A stretch of DNA of 64,000 bases from Ochrobactrum quorumnocens (GTDB taxonomy: Bacteria > Pseudomonadota > Alphaproteobacteria > Rhizobiales > Rhizobiaceae). The notes beneath the pieces were generated by a model. The model was not told where the DNA came from. It saw only the letters and a program-made list of their open reading frames with translations, and searched no databases. The stretch covers positions 2,490,501 to 2,554,500 of the forward strand of contig NZ_CP022604.1 in NCBI RefSeq assembly GCF_002278035.1. The letters are read 5' to 3'. Position 1 is the first letter of the stretch, and the number at the start of each line of letters is the position of its first letter. Made by a program: the position numbers and the translations under genes. This document shows positions 49,019 to 56,732 of the stretch, one piece after another.

Positions 49019-49843
49019 ATGATGAATCTCATGACCGAACGATCTCTCGAAAAAGCCGTAGGAGAAAAGATGAACGCCAACGCCCCCTCCATAAAGATGC
49101 GCGGCGACAAAGTCTGCGTGTTTTATGGCGAGAAACAGGCTCTGTTCGAAGTTGATCTGGACGTTCCGGAGAAGATGGTGACGGCGCTGATCGGTCCTTC
49201 GGGCTGCGGCAAGTCTACATTCCTGCGTTCGCTCAATCGTATGAACGATACGATCGAAGGCTGCCGTATCGCTGGCAAGATCACGCTCGACAACGAAGAT
49301 ATCTACGATCCGAAGATCGACGTTGTTGAATTGCGTGCTCGCGTTGGCATGGTGTTCCAGAAACCCAATCCGTTCCCAAAGACTATTTTTGAGAACGTGG
49401 CCTATGGTCCACGCATTCACGGTCTGGCACGCAACAAGACCGATCTCGAAGAAATCGTGGTCACCAGCCTCAAGAAGGCCAGCCTTTTTGAAGAAGTGAA
49501 GGATCGCCTGCACGATGCCGGAACCGGTCTTTCAGGTGGTCAGCAGCAGCGTCTGTGCATTGCACGTGCGATTGCGGTCAGCCCGGAAGTCATCCTGATG
49601 GATGAGCCGTGCTCAGCCCTTGATCCGATTGCGACTGCCAAGGTCGAAGAGCTTATCGACGAGCTGCGTCAGAACTACACGATCGTAATCGTCACACACT
49701 CCATGCAGCAGGCAGCTCGTGTTTCGCAGCGCACCGCAATGTTCCACTTGGGCAATCTGGTGGAAGTGGGCGACACGGATGTGATGTTCACTGCACCGAC
49801 CGAGAAGCGTACGCAGGACTATATCACGGGTCGTTTTGGCTAA
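49019..49843 (+). CDS. pstB: Phosphate ABC transporter, ATP-binding protein PstB
   Basis: A 274-residue ABC ATPase that powers phosphate uptake and, with PhoU, signals phosphate status. Walker [10 protein letters not shown], the LSGGQQQR signature and Walker [13 protein letters not shown] are intact, followed by [13 protein letters not shown], the switch His. GGGAGAG precedes the ATG at 49019; the first 17 residues are variable and a second ATG at 49070 is also possible. A Bru-RS-like fragment separates it from phoU. Confidence 0.96.
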   Translation: MMNLMTERSLEKAVGEKMNANAPSIKMRGDKVCVFYGEKQALFEVDLDVPEKMVTALIGPSGCGKSTFLRSLNRMNDTIEGCRIAGKITLDNEDIYDPKIDVVELRARVGMVFQKPNPFPKTIFENVAYGPRIHGLARNKTDLEEIVVTSLKKASLFEEVKDRLHDAGTGLSGGQQQRLCIARAIAVSPEVILMDEPCSALDPIATAKVEELIDELRQNYTIVIVTHSMQQAARVSQRTAMFHLGNLVEVGDTDVMFTAPTEKRTQDYITGRFG

Positions 49844-49851
49844 AATAATTG

Positions 49852-49900
49852 GAGCATTTCCAGCAAAAGTGTGAAGCGGTTTTGCGTAGGATAATGCGTG
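49852..49900. repeat. Bru-RS-like single unit between pstB and phoU
   Basis: GGAGCATTTCCAGCAAAAGT, then GTGAAGCGGTTTTGCGTAGG and ATAATGCG, a diverged unit of the family present in three copies after phoU. Its ends are imperfectly inverted (GCATT/AATGC). It lies in the 133-base pstB-phoU gap and would form a hairpin in the operon mRNA. Confidence 0.6.
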
Positions 49901-49976
49901 GTAAAGATGAGCAGGAGCGACGGCTGATTTGAGAAGACAGCTGTTCGGCTTCCCCGCAATTTAATTGAGGTCTATT

Positions 49977-50699
49977 ATGGCGTCTCAGCATACCGTCACC
50001 GCTTACGACGAAGAACTGCAGTTCCTGACCCATAAGATCGCCGAAATGGGTGGTCATGCGGAACGTATGGTCGAGCAGTCCGTTGCAGCGATTGTCAACG
50101 CGGACAATGCGCTTGCTCAGCGCGTTATCTCCGATGATCTCATCCTTGATGCAAGCGAGCGTGAGATTGACGACAAGGCAGTCATGATCATTGCAAAGCG
50201 CCAGCCAATGGCTGTCGATCTGCGCGAGATTATCGGCTCGATCCGCATCTCCGCCGATCTGGAACGCGTTGGCGATCTTGGTAAAAACATCGCAAAGCGT
50301 GTTGCCGCCGTTTCGGAATCACGCCAGCCGGTCAAGCTCTATCGCGGGCTTGAAACTTTGGCCGAACTCGCTTTGACCCAGCTCAAAGATGTGCTCGACG
50401 CTTATGCAACGCGCTCGGTGCAGCAGATCAATGTCGTTCGCGACCGCGATGACGAAATTGACTCGATGTACACCTCGCTGTTCCGCGAGCTGCTCACCTA
50501 TATGATGGAAGATCCGCGCAACATTTCAGCCTGCACGCATCTTCTGTTCTGCGCAAAGAACATTGAGCGCATCGGCGATCACGCAACCAACATTGCGGAG
50601 ACGGTCTATTATATTGTGACCGGCCTGCAAATGCCTGCGGAACGCCCGAAAGAAGACCTGAGCCACGGCATTGTCGTGGATGAGGCGCGTAAATCCTAA
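49977..50699 (+). CDS. phoU: Phosphate signalling regulator PhoU
   Basis: A 240-residue all-helical protein with two PhoU repeats: residues about 15-105 (EMGGHAERMVEQSVAAIVNAD, ADLERVGDLGKNIAKR) and 115-210 (DEIDSMYTSLFRELLTYM, IERIGDHATNIAETVYYIVTG). The paired ER(V/I)GD-x-x-x-NIA motifs are the metal-binding signature. PhoU turns off PhoR/PhoB signalling when phosphate is plentiful, with PstB. ATG at 49977 follows GAGG. phoB is 332 bases downstream, past repeats. Confidence 0.96.
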   Translation: MASQHTVTAYDEELQFLTHKIAEMGGHAERMVEQSVAAIVNADNALAQRVISDDLILDASEREIDDKAVMIIAKRQPMAVDLREIIGSIRISADLERVGDLGKNIAKRVAAVSESRQPVKLYRGLETLAELALTQLKDVLDAYATRSVQQINVVRDRDDEIDSMYTSLFRELLTYMMEDPRNISACTHLLFCAKNIERIGDHATNIAETVYYIVTGLQMPAERPKEDLSHGIVVDEARKS

Positions 50700-50799
50700 G
50701 AACACTGGTGCCGCTATTTACGGCCCAGAATGTATGCATGAGTAAGAATAACGCGACGGCACGCGGTCGATCGGGGGCTTGTATCTTCCGCGGAGCCTA

Positions 50800-50960
50800 A
50801 GCGCATCCCAAAAAGTGTGAAGCGGTTTTTTGGATAAGATGCGCGGTGAAGAAAAAAGCGCATCCCAAAAAGTGCGAAGCGGTTTTTGGACAAGTTGCGC
50901 GGTGAAGAAAAAAGCGCATCCCGAAAAGTGCCGAGCGGTTTCGGCCAGGATCCGCGTTAA
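50800..50960. repeat. Triple tandem Bru-RS-like units between phoU and phoB
   Basis: Three units starting GCGCATCCC at 50801, 50858 and 50914 (periods 57 and 56 bases). Each carries GCGCATCC, AAAAGTG, AGCGGTTT, GGA and a GCG end, so each can fold as a hairpin. The first two are nearly identical, the third more diverged, implying recent duplication. Confidence 0.85.
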
Positions 50961-50970
50961 ACAATGAGTT

Positions 50971-51009
50971 AGAGCGAAATCTGTTTCTATCAGATCGAAA
51001 CGCGCTCTA
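50971..51009. repeat. Inverted Bru-RS-like palindrome before phoB
   Basis: TAGAGCGAAATCTG, then TTTCTATCAGATCGAAA and CGCGCTCTA: the reverse-oriented and diverged form of the palindrome at 51788-51827. It ends 22 bases before the phoB ATG, so the phoB leader starts with a hairpin. Confidence 0.75.
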
Positions 51010-51031
51010 AATTTTGGATAGGAAATACTGG

Positions 51032-51718
51032 ATGTCACAGGCACCCAAGATTGCTGTGGTTGAAGACGAAGAAGCCCTGAGTGTGCTCTTGCGCTACAAT
51101 CTCGAAGCCGAAGGCTATCAGGTTGATGCGATGTTGCGCGGCGATGAAGCCGAAATCACGCTGCGCGAAAACGTACCGGACCTTCTTATTCTGGACTGGA
51201 TGCTTCCCGGTGTATCGGGGATCGAGCTTTGCCGTCGTCTGCGCCAATGGCCGGAAACCGAGCGCCTGCCGATCATCATGCTGACCGCGCGTGGCGAAGA
51301 AAGCGAACGTGTCCGGGGTTTGAGTGTCGGTGCTGACGATTATGTCGTAAAGCCCTTCTCGACGCCGGAACTGCTTGCGCGGGTTAAAGCCATGCTGCGC
51401 CGTGCCAATCCGAGCGTTCTCTCGCACGTGCTCAAGGTTGGGGACCTGGTTCTCGACCGTCAGCAGCACCGCGTCTACCGCAAGGAAAAGGAAGTCCGTC
51501 TCGGACCGACAGAGTTTCGCTTGCTCGAATATTTCATGATGTCACCGGGCCGCGTGTTCTCTCGCAGCCAGTTGCTGGATGGTGTCTGGGGTCCAGATAT
51601 CTATGTCGATGACCGCACGGTTGATGTGCATGTTGGTCGATTACGCAAGGCGATCAATGTCGGTCGTGCCCTCGATCCAATCCGCACGGTGCGGGGCGCA
51701 GGCTATTCCTTCGGGTAA
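51032..51718 (+). CDS. phoB: Phosphate-regulon response regulator PhoB
   Basis: A 228-residue OmpR/PhoB-type regulator. The receiver domain (1-120) has the acidic pocket Glu11-Asp12, phospho-acceptor Asp55 (LLILDWMLPG), TARGEESER and the conserved Lys in VVKPFS. The winged-helix domain (130-228) has RLLEYFMMSPGRVFSRSQLLDGVWG and VDVHVGRLRKAI, ending TVRGAGYSFG. Start at 51032 behind AGGA. It binds the Pho box upstream of pstS. No histidine kinase partner lies in the window. Confidence 0.96.
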   Translation: MSQAPKIAVVEDEEALSVLLRYNLEAEGYQVDAMLRGDEAEITLRENVPDLLILDWMLPGVSGIELCRRLRQWPETERLPIIMLTARGEESERVRGLSVGADDYVVKPFSTPELLARVKAMLRRANPSVLSHVLKVGDLVLDRQQHRVYRKEKEVRLGPTEFRLLEYFMMSPGRVFSRSQLLDGVWGPDIYVDDRTVDVHVGRLRKAINVGRALDPIRTVRGAGYSFG

Positions 51719-51749
51719 TAAAGTCCCGACATGTAGAACGTCAAAGAAG

Positions 51750-51783
51750 CGGCCCGTTACTGAAAATGTGACGGGCCGTTTTG
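51750..51783 (+). terminator. phoB intrinsic terminator
   Basis: CGGCCCGT (51750-51757) pairs with ACGGGCCG (51771-51778), 13-base loop, then TTTTGC. It ends the pst-pho unit, 31 bases after the phoB stop. Confidence 0.75.
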
Positions 51784-51785
51784 CA

Positions 51786-51891
51786 TTAGAGCGCGTTTCG
51801 ATCTGATTGGATCAGATCGGCGCTCTAATTATCTGTTTTAACGCGCATCTTTGTCCGAAAAACGTTTCACACTTTTCGGGATGCGCTCTAG
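51786..51891. repeat. Bru-RS-like repeat, left flank of the IS
   Basis: First module (51788-51827): AGAGCGCGTTTCGATCTGAT, TGG, then the inverted ATCAGATCGGCGCTCT. Second module (about 51832-51889): TTTTAACGCGCATCTTTGTC, CGAAAAACG, TTTCACACTTTTCGGGATGCG. It ends in CTAG, which is where the IS begins. The size, about 106 bases, matches the Bru-RS repeats of Brucella (about 103-105 bases) known to be insertion sites of IS711. Confidence 0.8.
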
Positions 51892-51900
51892 GGTCCAGAC

Positions 51901-52515
51901 TCAATTGAGCCACCATGTGACGATGGCAGCGATATAGCATGTGGCTGTAAAGTTCAGCATGAGCTTGTCATATCGTGTCGCGACCCTCCTCCAGTCCTTG
52001 AGGCGGCAAAAGGTGCGTTCGATGATGTTTCGGCGGCGGTAGGCAATTGGGTTGAAAGGTTTGATCCGCTTACGGGTCGGATTATTTGGAATGACCGGTT
52101 CAGTGCCGCGAGCTTTGAGAAAATCGCGTAACGCGTTGCTATCGTAAGCCGTATCGGCAGCGCACAGGTTGCTTGGCGGCAGTGGCTCAAGCAGTGGGAT
52201 GGCAATGGGAGCGTCACCGCGCTGCCCAGGGGTTATTCTCAGTGCGACTGGGCGGCCACAACCATCGACAACAGCATGTATTTTTGTCGATCTGCCGCCT
52301 CGCGATCGACCGATGGCTTGAGCTTCCGCCCCCCTTTTCCGCCAGCAGCAGATCGGTGCGCCTTTGCGGTGGTGCTGTCGATCATGTGAATGTCGCGATT
52401 GGTCGTCTGCACCAGTGCTTCGAATAGTTGCCGCCATATGCCTTTGGCAGACCAACGATGGAAACGATTGTAGATGGTTGTCGAGGGACCGTAGACAGCG
52501 GGGCAATCCTGCCAC
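51901..52515 (-). CDS. IS5-family transposase, frame B (C-terminal part)
   Basis: This frame holds the second and third catalytic acidic residues of the DDE transposase: Asp in CAADTAYDSNALR and Glu in NIIERTFCRLKDWRRVATRYDK, with IGRSRGGRSTKIHAVVDGCGRP before them. It overlaps frame A by 277 bases and begins out of frame, so it is probably made only as a fusion through a -1 shift at A4G6 (plus-strand 52329-52338). It alone lacks the first Asp. Confidence 0.88.
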   Translation of the reverse strand: MAGLPRCLRSLDNHLQSFPSLVCQRHMAATIRSTGADDQSRHSHDRQHHRKGAPICCWRKRGAEAQAIGRSRGGRSTKIHAVVDGCGRPVALRITPGQRGDAPIAIPLLEPLPPSNLCAADTAYDSNALRDFLKARGTEPVIPNNPTRKRIKPFNPIAYRRRNIIERTFCRLKDWRRVATRYDKLMLNFTATCYIAAIVTWWLN

Positions 52516-52655
52516 CGACAGCCAGTGCGCAGCACATGGATGATGCCGCTAATCACCCGGCGGTCGTCAGTTCGATGCGCGCCGGGTTGGTTCGTTGGAA
52601 GCAAAGGAGCGATCACTGCCCATTGCCGATCATCAAGCCAGAATTCTCCTGCCAT
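52239..52655 (-). CDS. IS5-family transposase, frame A (N-terminal part)
   Basis: 138 residues with the IS427-type start FWLDDRQWAVIAPLLPTNQPGAHRTDDRRVISGIIHVLRTGCRW and RFHRWSAKGIWRQLFEAL, then the first catalytic Asp in DIHMIDSTTAKAHRS. The frame runs into a stop shortly after the slippery A4G6 run. A -1 shift there joins it to frame B and restores AAGGKGG-AEAQAIGRSRGG. The complete DDE triad exists only in the fusion. Frame A alone may act as an inhibitor, as in related elements. Confidence 0.88.
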   Translation of the reverse strand: MAGEFWLDDRQWAVIAPLLPTNQPGAHRTDDRRVISGIIHVLRTGCRWQDCPAVYGPSTTIYNRFHRWSAKGIWRQLFEALVQTTNRDIHMIDSTTAKAHRSAAGGKGGRKLKPSVDREAADRQKYMLLSMVVAAQSH

Positions 52656-52734
52656 GCTCCAAAACTCCCGTTATCAGGAGAGTGAATCATGAAGAAGTAA
52701 TTTGATCAAATGTTTAATTGGGTTTGGAGCCTAG

Positions 52735-53374
52735 AGCATAATCCAACCAGCGTGAACCGGGGATCGATAAGATTATGCTTCAAATAAAAGGGGGAGGGCG
52801 GCGGTCTGATAAATCAGATCGAAACGGCTCTAAGGGAGCGAGCGGCGCGACTCAGTCAAAGCCCTTCCGATTCGGAAATGGACATCCATAACGTGCCAAA
52901 ATGACCAGTATCACGCGATGTTACATCGATCGTGACAAAGTTGAAGGAACCGTGAAATCGGTGCCAAAAACAGCATCTGAAAAGTTAAAAAACGTGGCTG
53001 CGTAAAATCTTGAAACATCAGCGAAATAAGGCAGCGATGTGGCCTGTATTTCAGCAAATTGAATCGCGTTAAATCAATAACTTATAAGATTTGCTAAATT
53101 ACGTTAAGGATTTGTTAATAAATTTAAGGGGTTTGTGGGAGAAATTAAACTCTGGATTCGGGTTCGATTGGCCACCGTTTTGGTGGCTTTGTCATTTTAG
53201 GAATTTGACCGTTCGCCTTTTTTTGGCCTAAAAATTCCAAAACCTTGAATGCAATGAGTGACAGCAGAACGTTTATTTTTTGATTTTCGTTCTATTTGGC
53301 TGGAGCGCCGAGTGTCTCGATTGGATGCACAACGGCTGCTCTGTTAGTTCAGATCTGCTGCATAGTTTTATGCA
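52735..53374. other. IS-right flank repeat and AT-rich region, possible small transcript
   Basis: 640 bases before the cell-wall hydrolase. 52735-52833 is repeat-like: AGCATAATC (52735-52743) pairs with GATTATGCT (52771-52779), and a diverged GATC palindrome ends at CTCTAA (52827-52832). From about 53000 the region is AT-rich. A sigma-70-like promoter (TTGAAT 53059-53064, 18-base spacer, TATAAG 53083-53088) is followed by a hairpin GCCACC (53171-53176) / GGTGGC (53182-53187) with T-rich tail. No open frame is convincing. Confidence 0.5.
53095..53198 (+). ncRNA. Candidate small RNA or attenuated leader
   Basis: Bounded by the sigma-70-like promoter at 53059-53088 and the terminator-like hairpin at 53171-53198 (GCCACC/GGTGGC, loop GTTTT, tail TTTGTCATTTT). 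The expected RNA is about 100 nt, AT-rich, with no open reading frame of note. It could be an independent small RNA or the attenuated leader of the hydrolase gene, whose coding start lies about 180 bases further on. Prediction from two short signals only. Confidence 0.3.
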
Positions 53375-54412
53375 GTGGCACCACAGCCAGGTTTCAAACG
53401 CCTTTTGCGGGGCGGAGGCCAGGTTGGATCAGTTAAGGGTCCTAACGATGAGACTGAGCCGTTGACGCGCGCTGCTAAGTGGAAACTGCCCGTTATTCTA
53501 GGGCTTCTGGTTGCTCCATTCGTGGTGACAGGTTGCACGACGACCGGAGGCACCGCCAAGACCAAAACGGAAAAGACGGCGGCGGCCAGCCACGTCAAGA
53601 CGGTCAATGGTGTCAAGACTTTCACCTATACCGCCAGAGACCGCGAATGCCTCGAACGTGCGATGTTCTTTGAATCAAACCGTTCAAGCCCTGATGGCCT
53701 GATGGCTGTCGGCACTGTCGTTATGAACCGTCTCGCATCGGGCAGTTATCCGGATACGATCTGCGGCGTTGTCGGTCAGAAGAACCAGTTTGCACCGGGC
53801 GTTCTATCCCGCAAGATGAATTCCAAGGCTCTGCCGGATGTTCAGGCGGCAGCTGACTCCGTTCTCAAGGGCAAGCGCCATCCATCGCTGAAGAATTCAA
53901 TGTTCTTCCACACCGCTGGCCTTAAATTCCCTTATCGCAATATGCATTACGTGCTGGTTGCTGGCGGCAATTCCTTCTATGAAAAGCGTGGCCGCGATGG
54001 CGCACTGGAAAATCCAGTACCGCAGACCCCGTATAATCTGGCATATGCTTCGACACCTCAGTCGCCGTCCATGCCGGAAGGTCCATTCTACAATGTAACC
54101 GATCAACAGGATGTGCCGGTTCCACAGGCTCAGCCGACTGTACAGGTTGCATTGGCTGAGGCATCCAAGACAACCGAAGTTCAGCAGAATGAAGGTGTGG
54201 GACCGCAGGCGCGTGGTGATCGTTTGGCTGCATTGCCCGTTAAGCCAGCTGAAAAGCCGGTGCTGACGCAGGTGGCAAGCTACCAGCCGACATTTGATGA
54301 AACGGCTCCTGCCGCGCAGAATGTATCTCTGGGATATACCGCTGATAAGAAGCATGTGGATGCTATTGGCGCCATGCTTCTGTCGCAGGAGCGTCCTGAA
54401 TCGCCTCTATGA
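53375..54412 (+). CDS. SleB-type cell-wall hydrolase, lipoprotein-like
   Basis: A 345-residue protein with the Hydrolase_2/SleB domain: RECLERAMFFESNRSSPDGLMAVGTVVMNRLASGSYPDTICGVVGQKNQFAPG, about residues 88-200, with the catalytic Glu in FFESN. A hydrophobic stretch with a lipobox-like LLVAPFVVTGC (about 41-54) follows a basic segment, then a low-complexity Thr/Lys/Ala linker. The C-terminal 110 residues are Pro/Gln-rich and disordered. Start is uncertain: GTG 53375, TTG 53405 or TTG 53461; the shortest begins just before the signal-like segment and may be right. It cleaves peptidoglycan in the periplasm. Confidence 0.8.
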   Translation: MAPQPGFKRLLRGGGQVGSVKGPNDETEPLTRAAKWKLPVILGLLVAPFVVTGCTTTGGTAKTKTEKTAAASHVKTVNGVKTFTYTARDRECLERAMFFESNRSSPDGLMAVGTVVMNRLASGSYPDTICGVVGQKNQFAPGVLSRKMNSKALPDVQAAADSVLKGKRHPSLKNSMFFHTAGLKFPYRNMHYVLVAGGNSFYEKRGRDGALENPVPQTPYNLAYASTPQSPSMPEGPFYNVTDQQDVPVPQAQPTVQVALAEASKTTEVQQNEGVGPQARGDRLAALPVKPAEKPVLTQVASYQPTFDETAPAAQNVSLGYTADKKHVDAIGAMLLSQERPESPL

Positions 54413-54440
54413 AGCCCCGATTTCAAAAGTGATTTGAATA

Positions 54441-54472
54441 AAAAAGCGCCTCTAGAGGGCGCTTTTTTTAAT
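54441..54472. terminator. Bidirectional terminator after the cell-wall hydrolase
   Basis: A 10-bp stem AAAAAGCGCC (54441-54450) / GGCGCTTTTT (54458-54467), 7-base loop, continued by TT and AT-rich sequence; A-run on the other side. It separates the convergent hydrolase and lipoprotein genes. Confidence 0.88.
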
Positions 54473-54502
54473 GCTCTGTCTGCCTGTTACTTGGCTCGAC
54501 TA

Positions 54503-54775
54503 TTACTTGGCTTGAACTGGCACTGGTCGATAAATCGGCTGATAGATCACCATCGGCGTATCGTAGAAATCGGCACGGTTCTGCCAGGCGCGGCGATCTG
54601 CACGACGATCCAGATCAAGCTGCAAAAGGCAGTTGGAAAATGCATCGGATTTTTGCTTGAAACCATAGCTGCGGCAGGTTTGTTCATCTGCTGCGCGGCG
54701 CTGTTCCGGTGTCATGGTTTGACAACCGGCCAAAAGGCCCGTCAGACCAAGGATAATAAGCACGCTTTTCTTCAT
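54503..54775 (-). CDS. Small hypothetical lipoprotein
   Basis: A 90-residue protein with a classic lipoprotein signal: MKKSVLIILGLTGLLAGCQTM, lipobox LLAGC with Cys18. The mature part is charged and contains two further cysteines (QTCRSYGFKQKSD, FSNCLLQLDLDRR) that could form a disulfide, ending PMVIYQPIYRPVPVQAK. I know no function; similar small lipoproteins are common in Rhizobiales. ATG at 54775 is chosen because it starts the signal. It diverges from the aminopeptidase gene. Confidence 0.8.
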   Translation of the reverse strand: MKKSVLIILGLTGLLAGCQTMTPEQRRAADEQTCRSYGFKQKSDAFSNCLLQLDLDRRADRRAWQNRADFYDTPMVIYQPIYRPVPVQAK

Positions 54776-54911
54776 AGCTGTTGCTCTCAGTGATTTAAAA
54801 TTTTCTATCGACCGCATAAACAATATATCGCAGTGGCAGGAAAAAGCGTGGTGAAATTAAGTCATCTGATAAACTGCTGCTGATTCTTTCAAACACGAGG
54901 CTTGCAGCCAT

Positions 54912-56165
54912 ATGGCACATGACAATAACGCTCCCGTCATCGATCTGGTAAAACTCGAACGTCTGGCTGAAGTGGCTGTACGCGTCGGGCTGCAATTGCG
55001 TGAAGGGCAAGACCTTGTCATCACAGCTCCCGTCGTTGCTCTGCCGCTTGTGCGCCTGATAGCAAAACATGCCTATAAGGCAGGTGCGGGACTTGTAACG
55101 CCGTTCTTTTCTGACGATGCGATTGCGCTGGCGCGTTATGAAAACGCGAGTGACGAGAGCTTCGACCGTGCAGCGAGCTGGCTCTATGAGGGCATGGCCA
55201 AGGCCTATGCCAATGGTGCAGCACGCCTTGCGATTGCAGCTGACAATCCAATGCTGCTGTCTTCGCAGGACGCTTCAAAGGTTTCGCGCGCCAACCGTGC
55301 CAACTCCAAAGCCTATCAGCCTGCTCTTGAGAAGATTGCCGGTTTCGACATCAACTGGAATATCATTTCCTATCCGAACCCCGAATGGGCGAAGCTGATG
55401 TTTCCCAATGAGGCCGAAGACGTTGCGACCCGTAAACTTGCTGATGCAATCTTTGCTGCGTCGCGCGTTGATGTGGACGATCCGGTCGGTGCATGGGCGG
55501 CGCATAACGCAGCATTGCGAACCCGCACCCGGTTGCTCAACGACAAGGCCTATAGCGCTCTGCATTTCAAGGGACCGGGCACCGATTTGACGGTTGGTCT
55601 GGCAGATGGCCACGAATGGCATGGCGGTGCGTCGACTGCCAAGAATGGCATTACGTGCAATCCGAATATTCCGACCGAGGAAGTCTTCACCACGCCGCAC
55701 GCGCTGCGCGTCGATGGTCATGTGTCGAGCACCAAGCCGCTGTCGCATCAGGGAACGCTGATCGACAATATTTCCGTGCGTTTTGAAGGCGGGCGTATTG
55801 TCGAAGCCAAGGCGAGCCGTGGCGAGGAAGTTCTTAACAAAGTGCTGGATACCGACGAAGGCGCACGTCGTTTGGGGGAGGTGGCTCTGGTTCCGCATTC
55901 CTCGCCGATCTCGCAAAGCGGCCTGTTGTTCTACAACACGCTGTTCGATGAAAATGCTGCGAGCCACATTGCGCTTGGCCAGTGCTATTCGAAATGTTTC
56001 ATTGATGGTGCGAAGCTTGACCCTCAACAGATCGCAGCGCAGGGAGGCAATTCAAGCCTTATCCACATCGACTGGATGATCGGTTCAGACAAGATCGACG
56101 TAGATGGTGTCAATGCCGATGGCAGCCGCGAGCCTGTGATGCGCGGTGGCGAATGGGCCAACTGA
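54912..56165 (+). CDS. M29-family aminopeptidase
   Basis: A 417-residue peptidase of the M29 (thermophilic aminopeptidase T/AmpS) family. Signatures include LAEVAVRVGLQLREGQDLVITAPV, TDLTVGLADGHEWHGGAS, CNIP-like NPNIPTEEVFTTPH, EVALVPHSSPISQSGLLFYNTLFDENAASHIALGQCY and HIDWMIGSDKIDVDG, which hold the metal-binding Glu, His and Asp. It removes N-terminal residues from peptides in the cytoplasm. The ATG at 54912 gives the family start (MAHDNNAPVIDLVKLERLAEV). A terminator follows. Confidence 0.92.
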   Translation: MAHDNNAPVIDLVKLERLAEVAVRVGLQLREGQDLVITAPVVALPLVRLIAKHAYKAGAGLVTPFFSDDAIALARYENASDESFDRAASWLYEGMAKAYANGAARLAIAADNPMLLSSQDASKVSRANRANSKAYQPALEKIAGFDINWNIISYPNPEWAKLMFPNEAEDVATRKLADAIFAASRVDVDDPVGAWAAHNAALRTRTRLLNDKAYSALHFKGPGTDLTVGLADGHEWHGGASTAKNGITCNPNIPTEEVFTTPHALRVDGHVSSTKPLSHQGTLIDNISVRFEGGRIVEAKASRGEEVLNKVLDTDEGARRLGEVALVPHSSPISQSGLLFYNTLFDENAASHIALGQCYSKCFIDGAKLDPQQIAAQGGNSSLIHIDWMIGSDKIDVDGVNADGSREPVMRGGEWAN

Positions 56166-56180
56166 CCTTTGCAAATACAA

Positions 56181-56207
56181 AAAGGCCGGGAATTTCCCGG
56201 CCTTTTT
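56181..56207. terminator. Bidirectional terminator between M29 gene and dps
   Basis: A 10-bp stem AAAGGCCGGG (56181-56190) / CCCGGCCTTT (56196-56205), AATTT loop, then TT; AAA on the other side. It lies between the convergent M29 and dps genes. Confidence 0.92.
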
Positions 56208-56234
56208 CATTTATGATTGGTCAGAGTACCAAGA

Positions 56235-56732
56235 TCAGTTCTTTTCCTGAACATGTGCTTCAAGGAACCACAGCGATTTGTCGAGGCTGCGCGACGCGGC
56301 AGTGAAAATGTCTGCCGTGGTGTCGTCACCAGCGTCATCTGCATCCTTGATTGACTGGCGCACGAGATTGGCAACGTCGCCATAACGTTCGATCAGTGCG
56401 GCGAGGTGATCATGAACGGCATAGATATCCGTCGGATAGGCCTTGAGCTTAGAATCCTTGGCAACAACCTGCGTGGTACCATAGGCGGTGCCGCCGAGCT
56501 GCACTGCGCGCTCTGCGATCGTATCGACATGCTCATCAAGGTCTTTACGGAAAGTATCCAGCAATTCATGCACGGCGATAAATTGTGGCCCCTTAAGGTT
56601 CCAGTGCGCCTGCTTTGTGATGAGGGCCAGGTCGATGGTCGCTGCCAGATTTTCGTTTAGCAGCGCTATCATCGTGGTCTTGGTATTGGAGGGAAGATCG
56701 TTGCGGGTTGCATGCATCGACTTCTTGGACAT
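56235..56732 (-). CDS. dps: Dps-family DNA-protecting ferritin
   Basis: A 165-residue ferritin-like protein. The intersubunit ferroxidase site is present: His in TKQAHWNLKGPQF, His/Asp in AVHELLDTFRKDLDEHVDTIAERAVQLGG. The N-terminus is Lys/Arg/Ser-rich (KKSMHATRNDLPSN), the usual DNA-contact tail. It stores iron with H2O2 as oxidant and coats DNA under stress. Terminator shared with the M29 gene; the upstream 260 bases hold its promoter and that of tsaB. Confidence 0.94.
   Translation of the reverse strand: MSKKSMHATRNDLPSNTKTTMIALLNENLAATIDLALITKQAHWNLKGPQFIAVHELLDTFRKDLDEHVDTIAERAVQLGGTAYGTTQVVAKDSKLKAYPTDIYAVHDHLAALIERYGDVANLVRQSIKDADDAGDDTTADIFTAASRSLDKSLWFLEAHVQEKN

Larger units (their letters stand above)
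50700..51031. other. phoU-phoB spacer filled with repeats
   Basis: A 332-base gap within an otherwise tight operon. About 260 bases of it are repeats (50800-50960 and 50971-51009). I see no gene. The rest is the phoU trailer and the phoB ribosome-binding site (AGGA, 51019-51022). Confidence 0.7.
51892..52730 (-). mobile_element. IS5-family (IS427-group) insertion sequence
   Basis: An 839-bp element. Terminal repeats read inward GGTCCAGACTCAATTGA on the left and GCTCCAAACCCAATTAA on the right (13 of 17 positions equal). CTAG is duplicated at 51888-51891 and 52731-52734; a 2-base TA duplication inside it is an equal reading. Two overlapping frames encode the transposase across a frameshift. 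The element is apparently complete. Size and target resemble IS711 of Brucella, but identity is not established here. Confidence 0.9.

Noticed and set aside
50800..50960. CRISPR array
   Set aside because: Only three units of 56-57 bases occur, repeats are adjacent with no unique spacers, and no cas genes are present. They are dispersed palindromic repeats.
51892..52730. IS711 of Brucella
   Set aside because: Size, group and target resemble IS711, but I cannot confirm identity of ends or transposase from memory, so only IS5-family/IS427-group is claimed.
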